Assembly: GCA_012729765.1 (NCBI GenBank)
Contig: JAAYCM010000013.1
Span: 1 to 60,052, forward strand
Length of the DNA: 60,052 bases
Direction: 5' to 3'
Source: Chloroflexota bacterium
GTDB taxonomy: Bacteria; Chloroflexota; Anaerolineae; Aggregatilineales; Aggregatilineaceae
The position numbers were made by a program, and so were the translations under genes. Position 1 is the first letter of the stretch, and each line of letters opens with the position of its first letter. This document shows, in pieces, positions 24,877 to 34,800 of this stretch. The notes below the pieces were generated by a model. The model had not been told where the DNA came from. It ran no database searches and was given only the letters and a program-made list of their open reading frames with translations.

Positions 24877-26358
24877 ATGAAGCGCCTGCTGCAATTCTTT
24901 CAAAATGGCTCCAACCAGCGCGCCTATTTGCAGGACGAAGCCTACAAGTTCATTGGTCTGGGCACGCTGTTCATGGTGCTGCTGGGCCTGGCAGCGGTTT
25001 ATCTCAGCCCGCTGCTGTATATGGGCAGCACGGCCCTGAAGAGCGAGGCGCAGCTCGCCGACCCTGACGATCCGCTGCTGCCGCAGTCGCCCCAGACCTA
25101 TCACTATGTCAGCGAAGAAACCCAGACCTTCCGCTACACCTACCGCCACCCGCGTACGTTCGAGTATGAGGGCCGGGAGCTGGCCGTCTACGAGGTCATC
25201 GCGCAGGGACGCATCCTTAACTATGCCCTGCTTGAGGATCGCGGCGACAGCGGCGTGTTCATCGATCCCGAAAATCCGGACGCCGGGCCTATCGAAATGG
25301 CGAATGTTACGCCATCTGGTCTCAAGGCAGCGGTCGAGCGCGAGCAGCTTGAGGTGCAGCTCTATTTCGTGGATGTGAACGGCGTAGAGCAGCAGCTTGG
25401 CCTGGTGGACGAGTTCGAGGACGGATCGACGCTGTGGGTGAACCCGGAGAATGTCGGCGCCGAGCCGATGCGCCTGCCGATCTCGAAGGATGATGCGCGG
25501 CTGGTGCGTGACGAGCGCGATCTGCCGCTCTACCATGTCCCGATCGATGGCGAGACGCGCGAGCTGGCGCTGCTCGAAGCCGGGCGGCGCAGCACGACGT
25601 TTATCGACCCCGATAATCCCGACGAGCTAATCGTGGTCGAAGAGCGCGCGCGCGGCCTGGACCCGGTCTATAAGCTGGAGCTGCATCCGGAAAACTTCAA
25701 GACCGCCATCGACACCATCAATTACCCGCGCCTCTTCGCCAACACGCTGATTGTCGCGGTAGTGGGCGGCTTTGGCGCGATGGCCTCGGCCACACTTGTC
25801 GCCTATGGCTTTACGCGCTTTAATATCCCCTACGGCAACCTGCTGTTCCTGATTCTGCTCTCAACGATCATCCTGCCCCCGCAGGTGACGCAGATTCCGA
25901 CCTACATCATCTTCCGCAAGCTGGGCTGGATCGGAACGCTGCTGCCGCTGATTGTGCCGTTCTTCTTTTCCAACGCCTATAATGTCTTTCTGCTGCGCCA
26001 GTACATGATGGGTATTCCGCTGGAACTGGACGAGGCAGCGCGCGTCGATGGAGCCAATCCGCTGCGGATTCTGTGGCACGTGATCATCCCGACTGCTCGC
26101 CCGGCGCTGGTCGCCGTCTATCTGTTCCACTTCCTGTGGGCCTGGAACGAGTTCCAGCAGCCGTTGATCTACATCGGCGGCAACGAGAACAACCAGGTGT
26201 TGGCGGTCGGTTTGCAGCGCTTCTCGCAGATCTATTCGTCGCAGCAGCATCTGATGATGGCCGCCGGCGTGCTGACGATGTTTGTTCCGCTCCTGATCTT
26301 CTTCCTGGCGCAGCGCATCTTCATGCAGGGCGTGGTTATCACCGGAGTCGAAAAGTGA
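24877..26358 (+). CDS. Sugar ABC transporter permease, MalG-like, with large repeat-containing insert
   Basis: The second CUT1 permease. At 493 residues it is about 200 longer than usual MalG-like subunits (about 280). After helix 1 (about 26-50) there is an extracytoplasmic insert from about 55 to 285, then the regular permease core: NTLIVAVVGGFGAM, the EAA loop ELDEAARVDGAN (383-394) and the C-terminal VVITGVEK. The insert contains three similar repeats at about 102-143, 161-202 and 217-258, each with the pattern LxxYxVxxxG, then L(A/G)L, then a F/W-I/V-D/N-P-(D/E)-N signature (FIDPENP, WVNPEN, FIDPDNP). The insert probably touches the binding protein or envelope. The start is well set: GGGAGG precedes the ATG. 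The next gene starts within its stop codon. Confidence 0.9.
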   Translation: MKRLLQFFQNGSNQRAYLQDEAYKFIGLGTLFMVLLGLAAVYLSPLLYMGSTALKSEAQLADPDDPLLPQSPQTYHYVSEETQTFRYTYRHPRTFEYEGRELAVYEVIAQGRILNYALLEDRGDSGVFIDPENPDAGPIEMANVTPSGLKAAVEREQLEVQLYFVDVNGVEQQLGLVDEFEDGSTLWVNPENVGAEPMRLPISKDDARLVRDERDLPLYHVPIDGETRELALLEAGRRSTTFIDPDNPDELIVVEERARGLDPVYKLELHPENFKTAIDTINYPRLFANTLIVAVVGGFGAMASATLVAYGFTRFNIPYGNLLFLILLSTIILPPQVTQIPTYIIFRKLGWIGTLLPLIVPFFFSNAYNVFLLRQYMMGIPLELDEAARVDGANPLRILWHVIIPTARPALVAVYLFHFLWAWNEFQQPLIYIGGNENNQVLAVGLQRFSQIYSSQQHLMMAAGVLTMFVPLLIFFLAQRIFMQGVVITGVEK

Positions 26359-28244
26359 AGCGTCTGCTGGTTTGCCTTATCATCGTCGCGCTGCTGGCCC
26401 CGGCGGCAGTGCTGGCTCAGGACGGCGGCGATCTGCTGGTGCCACCGGGCGAGTCGGGCGAATACATCTATATCCCTTTCCCGGTCGCAATCACGCTGGA
26501 TGGTGATGTCAGCGAGTGGGAAGGCGTGCCGGCCTTCACCGTCACCAAAGGGCCGAACACCTCATCCGATCCGGCGGAGAACGGCTCGTTTACCTTTGCC
26601 GCCGCCGCCGACGCCGAGAAGCTGTATATCACGATGTCCATGCCCGACAAGACGATCATCGCCGGGCAGCACGGCCAGGATTTCTGGAACGAGGACTCGC
26701 TGGAGTTCTTCCTCAACGTGTCGGGCGATCTTTACAGCCCGGTCTTTCGTGACGGTATCTACCAGATCAACATCAATGCGGCGGACATCGGCAACACCGA
26801 TCCCGATGGCCTGACGCTGACCGGCGTCCGCAGCGGCACCCTGCCGGTGTCGGGCTTCGTTTTCGAGACAGCCAATGGCTGGGGCTTCGAAGCTGCGGTG
26901 CCGCTGGCCGCGCTCAATATCGAGGCGGCGCACGGGGCCGAGATCGGCTTCCAGACGCAGGCCAACGGCGCGAGTATTCAGGACCGGAACGTACAGCTTG
27001 TGTGGTCCAACGCCGACACGAACAATGCCTCTTATCAGAATCCAGGCGTGTTTGGCCGGGCGATCTTCTTCGAGATCGGCCAGACCGATCTGCCGCTGCC
27101 CAGCGCGCCACCAGAGCCGGAAGGACCGATTCAATTCGATATGGGCGATATCAACTGGAAAGAGATGGTCCGCGCCACGTGGGAAGGCTACAAAGCCAAC
27201 TATATCACCTGTGGCGAGGCGTGCGGCGGCAATCTTGGCCTGGTGTTCGATCCGAACATAGGCTATCAGGCGGTGAGCGAGGGTGTAGGCTATGGCCTGC
27301 TGATGGCCGTGATGATGGACGACCAGCCAACCTTCGACACGATCTACGACGCGGCGCACGCGATTATGCTGGACGCGAACACGGGCCTGTTCCATTGGCG
27401 CGTGGATAACACCGGCGCGATCACCGGCAGCGGCTCTGCGACCGACGCCGAGGAAGATATCGCGTTGGCGCTGATCTTCGCCCAGCAGCGCGTCGCGCAG
27501 GGCGCGTGGACGCAGCACGAAACCCGGCCCTATGGCGACCGGGCGAACGAGCTGATCGACGCGATCTACACCTACGAAGTGATCGAGGGCCGCTATCTCA
27601 AGCCGGGCAACGAGTGGGGCGGTAGGGAGATCATCAACCTGTCGTACTTCGCGCCGGCGTGGTACCGCATCTTCGACCAGTTCCAGGGTACCGAACGCTG
27701 GCGGCTCGTGATCACCTATGGCTACCGCACGCTGTTTGTCACCGAAGGCGCGAGCCGGGGCCTGGCTCCCGACTGGTCTACGGTCGAAGGCGAGCCGGCG
27801 TTCGAGTACTGTGATCGTGTAGGCCGCCCGCGCGAGCAGTGCAGCTACGATATGGGCTACGACGCGATCCGCGTGCCCTGGCGGATCGGGCTGGACTGCC
27901 TGTGGTTCCAGGATCAGCGCGCCTGCCAGTGGTCACAGCGCACGGCCCAGTTCCTTAACGACCTGCCGCCCGAAGATTTCGCGCTGATGTACGATATAAG
28001 CGGCACGCCGACGATCGGCACGCCCACCGAGCTGACCATCGGAATGTGGCTGGTCGCGGCCCTGGCGAGCGGCGACGGCGATCTGCAAGCCCGGCTGGCC
28101 CAAATGCTGTACACTTATGGCAGCAGCGCCGAATCCGAAGGCTACTGGGGTGGCAGCGCGCAGTACTACTTTAACCAGAGTCTGGCCTGGTTTGGCGCGG
28201 CGCTGCTGTCTGGTGATTTTCAGAATCTGTATCCGCAGCCGTAA
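26355..28244 (+). CDS. Secreted GH8 endoglucanase with N-terminal CBM9-like domain
   Basis: A 629-residue exported glucanase. A Sec signal (MKRLLVCLIIVALLAPAAVLAQ) is followed by a CBM9-like sugar-binding domain (about 40-240; ITLDGDVSEWEG and FWNEDSLEFFLNV), a short proline-rich linker (245-258) and a GH8 catalytic domain (265-625). Expected catalytic positions are present: Glu309 in AVSEGVGYGLL, Asp364 in ATDAEEDIALAL and Asp503 in GYDAIRVPWR. GH8 enzymes cut beta-1,4-glucan, mixed-linkage glucan, chitosan or xylan by inversion; the GH94 neighbours favour a glucan. The GTG start overlaps the permease stop (GTGA), so it is coupled to the importer; the longer open frame upstream lies inside the permease gene and is not used. 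Confidence 0.9.
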   Translation: MKRLLVCLIIVALLAPAAVLAQDGGDLLVPPGESGEYIYIPFPVAITLDGDVSEWEGVPAFTVTKGPNTSSDPAENGSFTFAAAADAEKLYITMSMPDKTIIAGQHGQDFWNEDSLEFFLNVSGDLYSPVFRDGIYQININAADIGNTDPDGLTLTGVRSGTLPVSGFVFETANGWGFEAAVPLAALNIEAAHGAEIGFQTQANGASIQDRNVQLVWSNADTNNASYQNPGVFGRAIFFEIGQTDLPLPSAPPEPEGPIQFDMGDINWKEMVRATWEGYKANYITCGEACGGNLGLVFDPNIGYQAVSEGVGYGLLMAVMMDDQPTFDTIYDAAHAIMLDANTGLFHWRVDNTGAITGSGSATDAEEDIALALIFAQQRVAQGAWTQHETRPYGDRANELIDAIYTYEVIEGRYLKPGNEWGGREIINLSYFAPAWYRIFDQFQGTERWRLVITYGYRTLFVTEGASRGLAPDWSTVEGEPAFEYCDRVGRPREQCSYDMGYDAIRVPWRIGLDCLWFQDQRACQWSQRTAQFLNDLPPEDFALMYDISGTPTIGTPTELTIGMWLVAALASGDGDLQARLAQMLYTYGSSAESEGYWGGSAQYYFNQSLAWFGAALLSGDFQNLYPQP

Positions 28245-28269
28245 CGTGTTTGTGCCCTGACGTAATCCG

Positions 28270-28295
28270 GCAGGGGTGCCCGGACGCGCCCCTGC
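28270..28295 (+). other. Intercistronic hairpin before the second GH94 gene
   Basis: GCAGGGG and CCCCTGC form a 7-bp stem with a 12-base loop between the GH8 and GH94 genes. No U-tract follows. Probably a processing or stability element in a continuous operon. Confidence 0.35.
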
Positions 28296-28392
28296 TGATG
28301 CATTTCTCAGGGCGGGCGGCTGGCGCGCACACTATCCGGCAGCCGGCTGTATGGGCGGCTGCTCGCATTCACACCTATAAACGGAGAACGTT

Positions 28393-30837
28393 ATGCGCTA
28401 CGGCTATTTTGACGACCAACGCCGCGAGTATGTGATTACACGGCCCGATACCCCGCTGCCCTGGCTCAACTACCTGGGCATGGAAGATTATTTCGGCCTG
28501 ATCTCGAACACCGGCGGGGGCTATACCTTTTACCGGGATGCGCGGCTGCGCCGCCTGACGCGCTACCGCTATAACAACGCGCCGACGGACTACGGCGGGC
28601 GCTATATCTATCTGCGCGACGACGCGACGGGCGAGTACTGGTCGCCATCCTGGCAGCCGACGCAGCGCGATCTGGATGACTACACCTGCCGGCACGGCCT
28701 GGGCTACAGCATCATCGGCTCGACCTACCGACAGATCGAAGCGCGCACCCGCTATTTCATTCCGGTCGGCGAGAATCTTGAGGTCTGGCACACGGTCGTG
28801 ACCAACCATCGCGCCGCGCCGGTGACACTCTCGCTGTTCGCCAGCGTCGAGTTTTGCCTGTGGGACGCCTTCGACGACTCGACCAACTTCCAGCGCAATT
28901 TCAGCATCGGTGAGGTCGAGATCGAGCCGGGCGTGATCTATCACAAGACCGAATACCGCGAGCGGCGCGATCATTTCGCCTATTTCGCCTGCTCTGAGGA
29001 AGTCGCCGGTTACGACACCCAGCGCGAGGCGTTCCTGGGACCCTATCGCGGCTGGCACAATCCCGCCGCCGTCAAGCAGGGGGCCTGCACCAATTCGCAC
29101 GCGCACGGCTGGGCACCTGTGGGCGTCTTTCACGTGCGGCTGACGCTCCAGCCCGGCGAATCGCGCCCGGTCGTTTTTCTGCTCGGCTACCAGGAGAACC
29201 CGCGCGATCAGAAGTTCGACCCGCCCGGCTCACAGACCATCAACAAGCAGGGCGCGCAGGCCACCATCGCGCGTTATCTCGATCGCGCGGCGGGCGAGGC
29301 GGCGTTCGAGGCCCTGCGCCGCTATTGGGACGGGCTGTTGAACGTGTTCCAGGTCGAGACGCCGGATGTGCACACCGACCGCATGGTCAATATCTGGAAC
29401 GCCTACCAGGTGATGGCGACCTTCAACTTCTCGCGCTCGGCATCGTTCTTCGAGTCTGGCGTGGGGCGCGGCATGGGCTTCCGCGATTCGAACCAGGATT
29501 TGCTCGGCTTTGTGCACATGGTCCCGGCGCGCGCCCGCGAGCGCCTGCTGGACACGGCGGCGACTCAGCTCCCGACCGGCGGCGCATACCACCAGTATCA
29601 GCCGCTCACCAAGCGCGGGAATAACGCGGTCGGCAGCAACTTCAACGACGATCCGCTGTGGCTGGTGCTGGCCGCCGCTGCCTATATCAAGGAGACGGGC
29701 GACTGGGCCATCCTCGATGAGCCGGTGCCCTACGACAACCAGCCCGGCACGGAGCAGCCGCTCTACGATCATCTGCGGCGCAGCGTGCGCTATACGCTGG
29801 ATCGCCTGGGGCCACACGGCCTGCCGCTGATCGGGCGTGCCGACTGGAACGACTGCCTGAACCTCAACACGTTCTCCGACACGCCCGGCGAATCGTTCCA
29901 GACCACGACCAACAAAGATGGCAAGGTGGCCGAGTCGGTGTTCATCGGCGGGATGTTCGTGCTGGCCGCGCACGAGTTCGCTGCGATTGCGGAGCATTAT
30001 GGCCAGCCCGCCGAAGCGCAGCAGTACTGCGACGCTGCAAGCCAGATGGAAGCAACCGTGCTCGAACACGGCTGGGACGGCGATTGGTTCCTGCGCGCCT
30101 ATGACGACGCCGGGCAGAAGGTCGGCTCGCGCTCGTGCGACGAGGGCCAGATTTTCATCGAGCCGCAGGGGATTTGCATCCTGGCCGGGATCGGGCTGGA
30201 AGACGGGCGCGCGGAAAAAGCGCTGGCCGCTGTGCAGGAGCGCCTCGCCACGCCGCACGGCATCATCCTTCAGCAGCCGGCCTTCTCGCGTTACTACCTG
30301 CACCTGGGCGAGATTTCATCCTATCCGCCCGGCTATAAGGAGAACGCAGGCATCTTCTGCCACACCAACCCCTGGATCATGATCGCCGAAGCGATCATGG
30401 GGCGGGGCGACCGTGCCCACGACTACTACACCCGCATCAATCCTTCGGCGCGCGAGCCGATCAGCGAGCTTCACCGCTGCGAGCCATACGTCTACGCGCA
30501 GATGATCGCCGGGCGCGACGCGCCGACGCACGGTGAGGCCAAAAATTCGTGGCTGACCGGCACCGCCGCCTGGAACTATATCGCGATCGCGCAGTGGATT
30601 CTCGGCATCCGGCCCGCCTGGGATGGCCTGCAAGTCGCGCCGGTGATCCCGGCGGCGTGGACCGGCTTCACCGCCACGCGCGTTTTTCGCGGCGTGACCT
30701 ACCGGATCACCGTCAGGCGCCAGGGGCCGGGCAGCAGCATCGCGCTCACCGTCGATGGCGAGGCGCTGGCGGGTACGGTCGTGCCGGTGCCGCAAAACGG
30801 CCAGCGCGAGATTCATGTTGAAGCATTATTAGGCTAG
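28393..30837 (+). CDS. GH94 phosphorylase, cellobiose-phosphorylase-like
   Basis: An 814-residue cytoplasmic enzyme predicted to phosphorolyse cellobiose to alpha-glucose 1-phosphate and glucose. It matches the cellobiose phosphorylase branch closely: MRYGYFDDQRREYVITRPDTP at the start, GRADWNDCLNLN with the general-acid Asp (484-488 region), and PGESFQT followed by VAESVFIGGMFV, then CEPYVYAQMIAG and KNSWLTGTAAWNY near the end. No signal peptide is present, so substrates arrive through the upstream importer. It differs clearly from the other GH94 of the locus. The ATG at 28393 has GGAGAA about six bases upstream. Its stop codon is the first triplet of a terminal inverted repeat of a MITE-like element. 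Confidence 0.92.
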   Translation: MRYGYFDDQRREYVITRPDTPLPWLNYLGMEDYFGLISNTGGGYTFYRDARLRRLTRYRYNNAPTDYGGRYIYLRDDATGEYWSPSWQPTQRDLDDYTCRHGLGYSIIGSTYRQIEARTRYFIPVGENLEVWHTVVTNHRAAPVTLSLFASVEFCLWDAFDDSTNFQRNFSIGEVEIEPGVIYHKTEYRERRDHFAYFACSEEVAGYDTQREAFLGPYRGWHNPAAVKQGACTNSHAHGWAPVGVFHVRLTLQPGESRPVVFLLGYQENPRDQKFDPPGSQTINKQGAQATIARYLDRAAGEAAFEALRRYWDGLLNVFQVETPDVHTDRMVNIWNAYQVMATFNFSRSASFFESGVGRGMGFRDSNQDLLGFVHMVPARARERLLDTAATQLPTGGAYHQYQPLTKRGNNAVGSNFNDDPLWLVLAAAAYIKETGDWAILDEPVPYDNQPGTEQPLYDHLRRSVRYTLDRLGPHGLPLIGRADWNDCLNLNTFSDTPGESFQTTTNKDGKVAESVFIGGMFVLAAHEFAAIAEHYGQPAEAQQYCDAASQMEATVLEHGWDGDWFLRAYDDAGQKVGSRSCDEGQIFIEPQGICILAGIGLEDGRAEKALAAVQERLATPHGIILQQPAFSRYYLHLGEISSYPPGYKENAGIFCHTNPWIMIAEAIMGRGDRAHDYYTRINPSAREPISELHRCEPYVYAQMIAGRDAPTHGEAKNSWLTGTAAWNYIAIAQWILGIRPAWDGLQVAPVIPAAWTGFTATRVFRGVTYRITVRRQGPGSSIALTVDGEALAGTVVPVPQNGQREIHVEALLG

Positions 30838-30988
30838 TACTACAGCCGCAGATCGCCCCCCATCCTAAATCCTTCCCCCCAAAATGAGGGAAGGACTTCA
30901 AATTCTGCTCCCCTTTCCTCCGCGCAGCAGTGGGGGAAGGGGCCGGGGGATGGGGGCAACAAAACGTCAGGTGCGGCTGTAGTACTAG
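30834..30988. mobile_element. MITE-like element, 155 bp, with 17-bp perfect terminal inverted repeats
   Basis: CTAGTACTACAGCCGCA (30834-30850) is the exact reverse complement of 30972-30988. Inside, further inverted blocks pair: GCCCCCCATCC with GGATGGGGGC and CCTTCCCCC (30871-30879) with GGGGGAAGG (30932-30940), so the whole element can fold into a long imperfect hairpin. The ends CTAG/CTAG could be a 4-bp target duplication or part of the repeat. There is no coding capacity; a transposase would have to act in trans. Confidence 0.7.
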
Positions 30989-31067
30989 GTGACCCGATCA
31001 GGGTGTGGGGGGTCACGGGCAGCAGGGCTGGCGCTTCGGTGCCGGCCCTGTTTGCATTGCAGCACCA

Positions 31068-31720
31068 TCAGGCGGGGATCGGAGCGGCCAGAATGCGCTG
31101 GTCGAGATCGGTGGTGGTCGCGCTTGGCGATACGTCAAGCTCGCGCTTGAGTGCTTCGGTGCAGAGGTGATACTGGCGCAGCGCCAACTGCTGCTGACCC
31201 TGGGCGCTGTAGCACTGCATCAATGTGCGGTGCGCGCCTTCGTGCGAGGGATCGACGCCGAGCATCTTGCGGCAGGTCGCAATCGCGACGCTCGTCTCGT
31301 GCTGATCCAGGTAATACTGGCTCAGGTGCTCCAACAGGCTGAGATAGGCGGCTTGCAGCACCTGCCGCTGCGGGTTCAGCCACTCGTCGTAGCGATCCTC
31401 TTCCAGAAACTCCCCTTGATAGAGCATCTCGGCGGCGGCATATTCCTGGCTGGCCTGCTTCCGATCGCCCTGCTGCTCCAGTTTTTGGGCGGTCTGCACG
31501 CGCAGATTGAACGCTTCCACGTCCAGCCACAGCGCCAACTGCGGATTGAACAGGTAGCAGTCATCCTGAAACAGAATGTGTGAGAAACTGGCGTCGGCTT
31601 CGCGCAAAGTCTGGCGCAGCCCGTAGATCACCACGTTCAGGTTGTTGCGCGCCGCGTCCGGCTCGGCTTCCGGCCAGAACAACTCCATCAGCACTTCTTT
31701 ATCCAGCGCAATTGATCAGC
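31068..31720 (-). pseudogene. Truncated BTAD-type (SARP-like) transcriptional activator
   Basis: The 208-residue frame from 31694 holds a bacterial transcriptional activation domain (about 55-200, LDVEAFNLRVQTAQK and EWLNPQRQVLQAAYLSLLEHLSQYYLDQH) with TPR-like helices. The N-terminal winged-helix is reduced to its last part (MELFWPEAEPDAARNNLNVVIYGLRQTLREA). The frame can be read a few codons further upstream (ALDKEVLMELF) but meets a TGA near 31713, and the missing two thirds of the DNA-binding domain are not found upstream, where the sequence turns AT-rich. It is thus probably the 3' remnant of a larger regulator. The neighbouring MITE-like element suggests local rearrangement. A short BTAD-only protein is the alternative. 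Confidence 0.6.
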
Positions 31721-31865
31721 AGAGCAGGTTACTCGAAGTATAAGGAAAAGCGAGCAGCTAAATATAAGTCATTTGGTGTGTTTTGCAATAGGCCGGGTGG
31801 CGCGTCTTGGAGTAGGTCAGGGGGCGTATCTCGCCTGGCCTGAACCCTGGATCGGAAGCTTGTAC

Positions 31866-34800
31866 TCAATCCGAGGCTGCCGATACGCCCGCTGGCGGCA
31901 CGGTGGGCAGGCGCACGCGAAAGATGCTGCCCTGACCGGGCGTACTGCTCACTTCGATACGGCCCTGGTGCATTTCCACGATCCGCTGCGCAATCGAGAG
32001 CCCCAGCCCGACGCCGCCCGTTTCAACCGAGCGCGCTTTGTCGGCCCGGTAGAGCCGCTGGAAGATATGCGGCAGGTCTTCCGGGGCGATCCCGCTCCCG
32101 GTATCGTGCACCTCGACCACCGCGTGATCGGTTTCGGCATGGGTAGTCAGGATGACGCGACCGCCCGGCGCGGTAAACTGGACCGCGTTCTGCCCCAGCT
32201 CCAGAATCGCGCGTCCCAGCTCGGCCTCGTCAGCCAGCACGGGCGGCAAGCTGTGGGCCAGCCGCAGCGCCAGCTCGACCTGTTTTTCCTCAGCCAGACC
32301 TTGAATGCGGTTCTCGATGTCGCGCACAATCTGGTTAAGCACGACAGGCCGGAACACAAACCCGGCTTCGCTGTCGAGGCGCGTCATGGTCAGCATCCCT
32401 TCTACCAGGCGGGTCAGCCGGGCGGTCTGCCGCTCGATGATGCTGACATGATGCTGCTGCTTCTCCGGCTCCGGCAGCCGCCGCAGCAGGTAGAGGCTGG
32501 CGTTGATGGTCGAGAGCGGCGTCTTGAAGTCGTGCGACGCGGTCCTGATGAACTCGGACAGTACCCGGATACGCTCGCGCTCTACAGCCAGCTCCAGCTC
32601 GCGTGCCTCGCTGCGTTTACGCTCCGTAATGTCAGCCAGATAGGCCGAGACGCCTTCCGCCGCCGGATAGAGCCGGATGGCAAACCAGGTGTCCAGCTCG
32701 GTTATATACGCTTCATACTCGATCTTGGCCTGATCGCGCACCGCCTGCTGCGCGTAGTCTCGCAGCGACCGCCCGACAGCATCCATGAAGGTGTGATCCA
32801 TCGGCTGCCCGATCAAGGCACTGCGCGGCTGCCTCAACAACTGCTCGGCCTGGTGGTTGATATAGGCATAGCGCCACCCGGTATCAACTGCGATAAACGC
32901 ATCGGTGATGCTTTCCAGAATGCTGACGACACGCTGGCGCTCGTGTTCGGCCTCGGCGCGGGCCTGCTGCTCGACGTGATAAAGCCGCGCGCGTTCGAGC
33001 GCCTGCGAGCACTGCTGGGCCAGGGCCAGCAGTAAGGCGCGATCTTCTGGGCTAAAGGTCCGGCTTTCAGCGAAGCCGAGCACCATCCCGCCGATCACCT
33101 GCTCGTTGACGATCAGCGGCAGCCCGGCGATGGACCGGCTGCCGGTTCTGGGCTGGACCAGTTTCCACATGGTCGGGTAGCGCCGGGCATATTCCGCCGC
33201 CGATTCGATCCAGACCGGCTGCCCGGTTTTTAGCACGTCGGCGATCGGGCTTTGCTGCTGCTCCAGCGGCAGCTCGTGTATCTCGCTCAACTCAGCCCGC
33301 CGGTGCAGGATGCGGAGACGGCCCGTATCCTCAAGCAGCGCGACCATGCCCACGTGCCCGCCCAGCATATTCAGCCCCTGCTCCACCATGGTGTCGGCGA
33401 TCTGCTCGGCGGTGAGGGCCTTCGAGAGAGCAGCCGTAAGCTGCAGCAGCAGGCCGGTACGCTTTTCGGCAGCACGGCGCTCGGTGATATCCATTGCCGC
33501 CAGCACCCCGCCGATGATTGTGCCGTCCTCATCCGTGATGGGGACCGCCGAATTGATAATCGTGCCGTGCGTGCCGTCTGAGCGCTCGATATCGATCACC
33601 TCACCGGCCACAACCTGGCCCTGCCGGACCGCGCGGGCCAAAGCCCATCCTTCCGGTTCGATAGGTTCGCCGGATTCGGCCCACCCGCCTATGAGCCGCG
33701 CAAAGTCCGCCGGGCTGGCGATCGGGGGCACCGGCCCGCCCCAGATGCGTGCGACCTCGTCGTTGGTCTGCACCACACGCCCGGATGCATCGGCGATAAA
33801 AACGCCCACCGGCAGGGCCGCCAGCACGGTTTGCAGCCGCCGCCGCTCCTGGTTGGCGCGGGTGTGCGCCTGTGCAACGATGCGCTCCACCCATTTTTGC
33901 TCGGTAATGTCGCGGTTGATGCTGACCATACCCGCCGGCTGATCGTTCTCGTCGAGCAGCAGCGCGGTCGAGGACAATACATGGATCGTCGTGCCATCGC
34001 GCTTGTCGTGCAGCACCTCGCCCTGCCAGTAGCCTTCCTGCTCGATCTGCCGTAACACGCTCTCCTGATCGGCCTGGGACTGGAAGCGGGTGTGGAGCAC
34101 ATCGTCCGCCAACCGACCGATCACTTCGCTGGCAGCCCAGCCGTAGATCGTCTCGGCTCCGGTGTTCCAACTCGTGATGCGCATCTGCATATCGGTTGCG
34201 ATGATCGCGTCCGAGACGTGCTGGAGCAGGTAGGCCTGGTAGCGGAGCTGCTCCTCAACCTGCTTGCGCGCGGTGATGTCTCGCGCGATAGTCGAAAAAC
34301 CGCGCACATTGCCTTCACTGTCGAGGATCGGCGACGCTGCGAGCGAAACGTCGATCAATTTTCCATCTTTGCGCCGTCGCTTGGTATCGAACGCAACCAG
34401 CCGTTCCCCACTGCGCAGCCGTTTGACAACCTGCTCGTGCTCGCCCTCATAGCCGGGTGGCAGCAGCCTGCCAAGATTGCGGCCCAGAATCTCCTCAGCA
34501 CGGTAGCCGTAGGTCCGTTCCGCGCCGCTGTTCCAGGTGATGACGATGCCATCGAGCGTGCGCGCCACGATTGCGTCATCCGAGTTTTCGATGATCGCCG
34601 CGGCATACAGGCGTTCCTGCTCGGCCTGCTCCAGATCGGTCATGTCGCGGATCTGCCAGTGCAGCCCGATCACCTGCCCCTCGTGATTCTGGATCGCGGC
34701 TGCTGTCAGCCGGGCCGGGAACGGCTCCCCCGCCACCGGCACAAGTTGAATCTCGCGCTCGACACGCTGCCGCGACTCCAGCAGGCGCACCATTGCTTCG

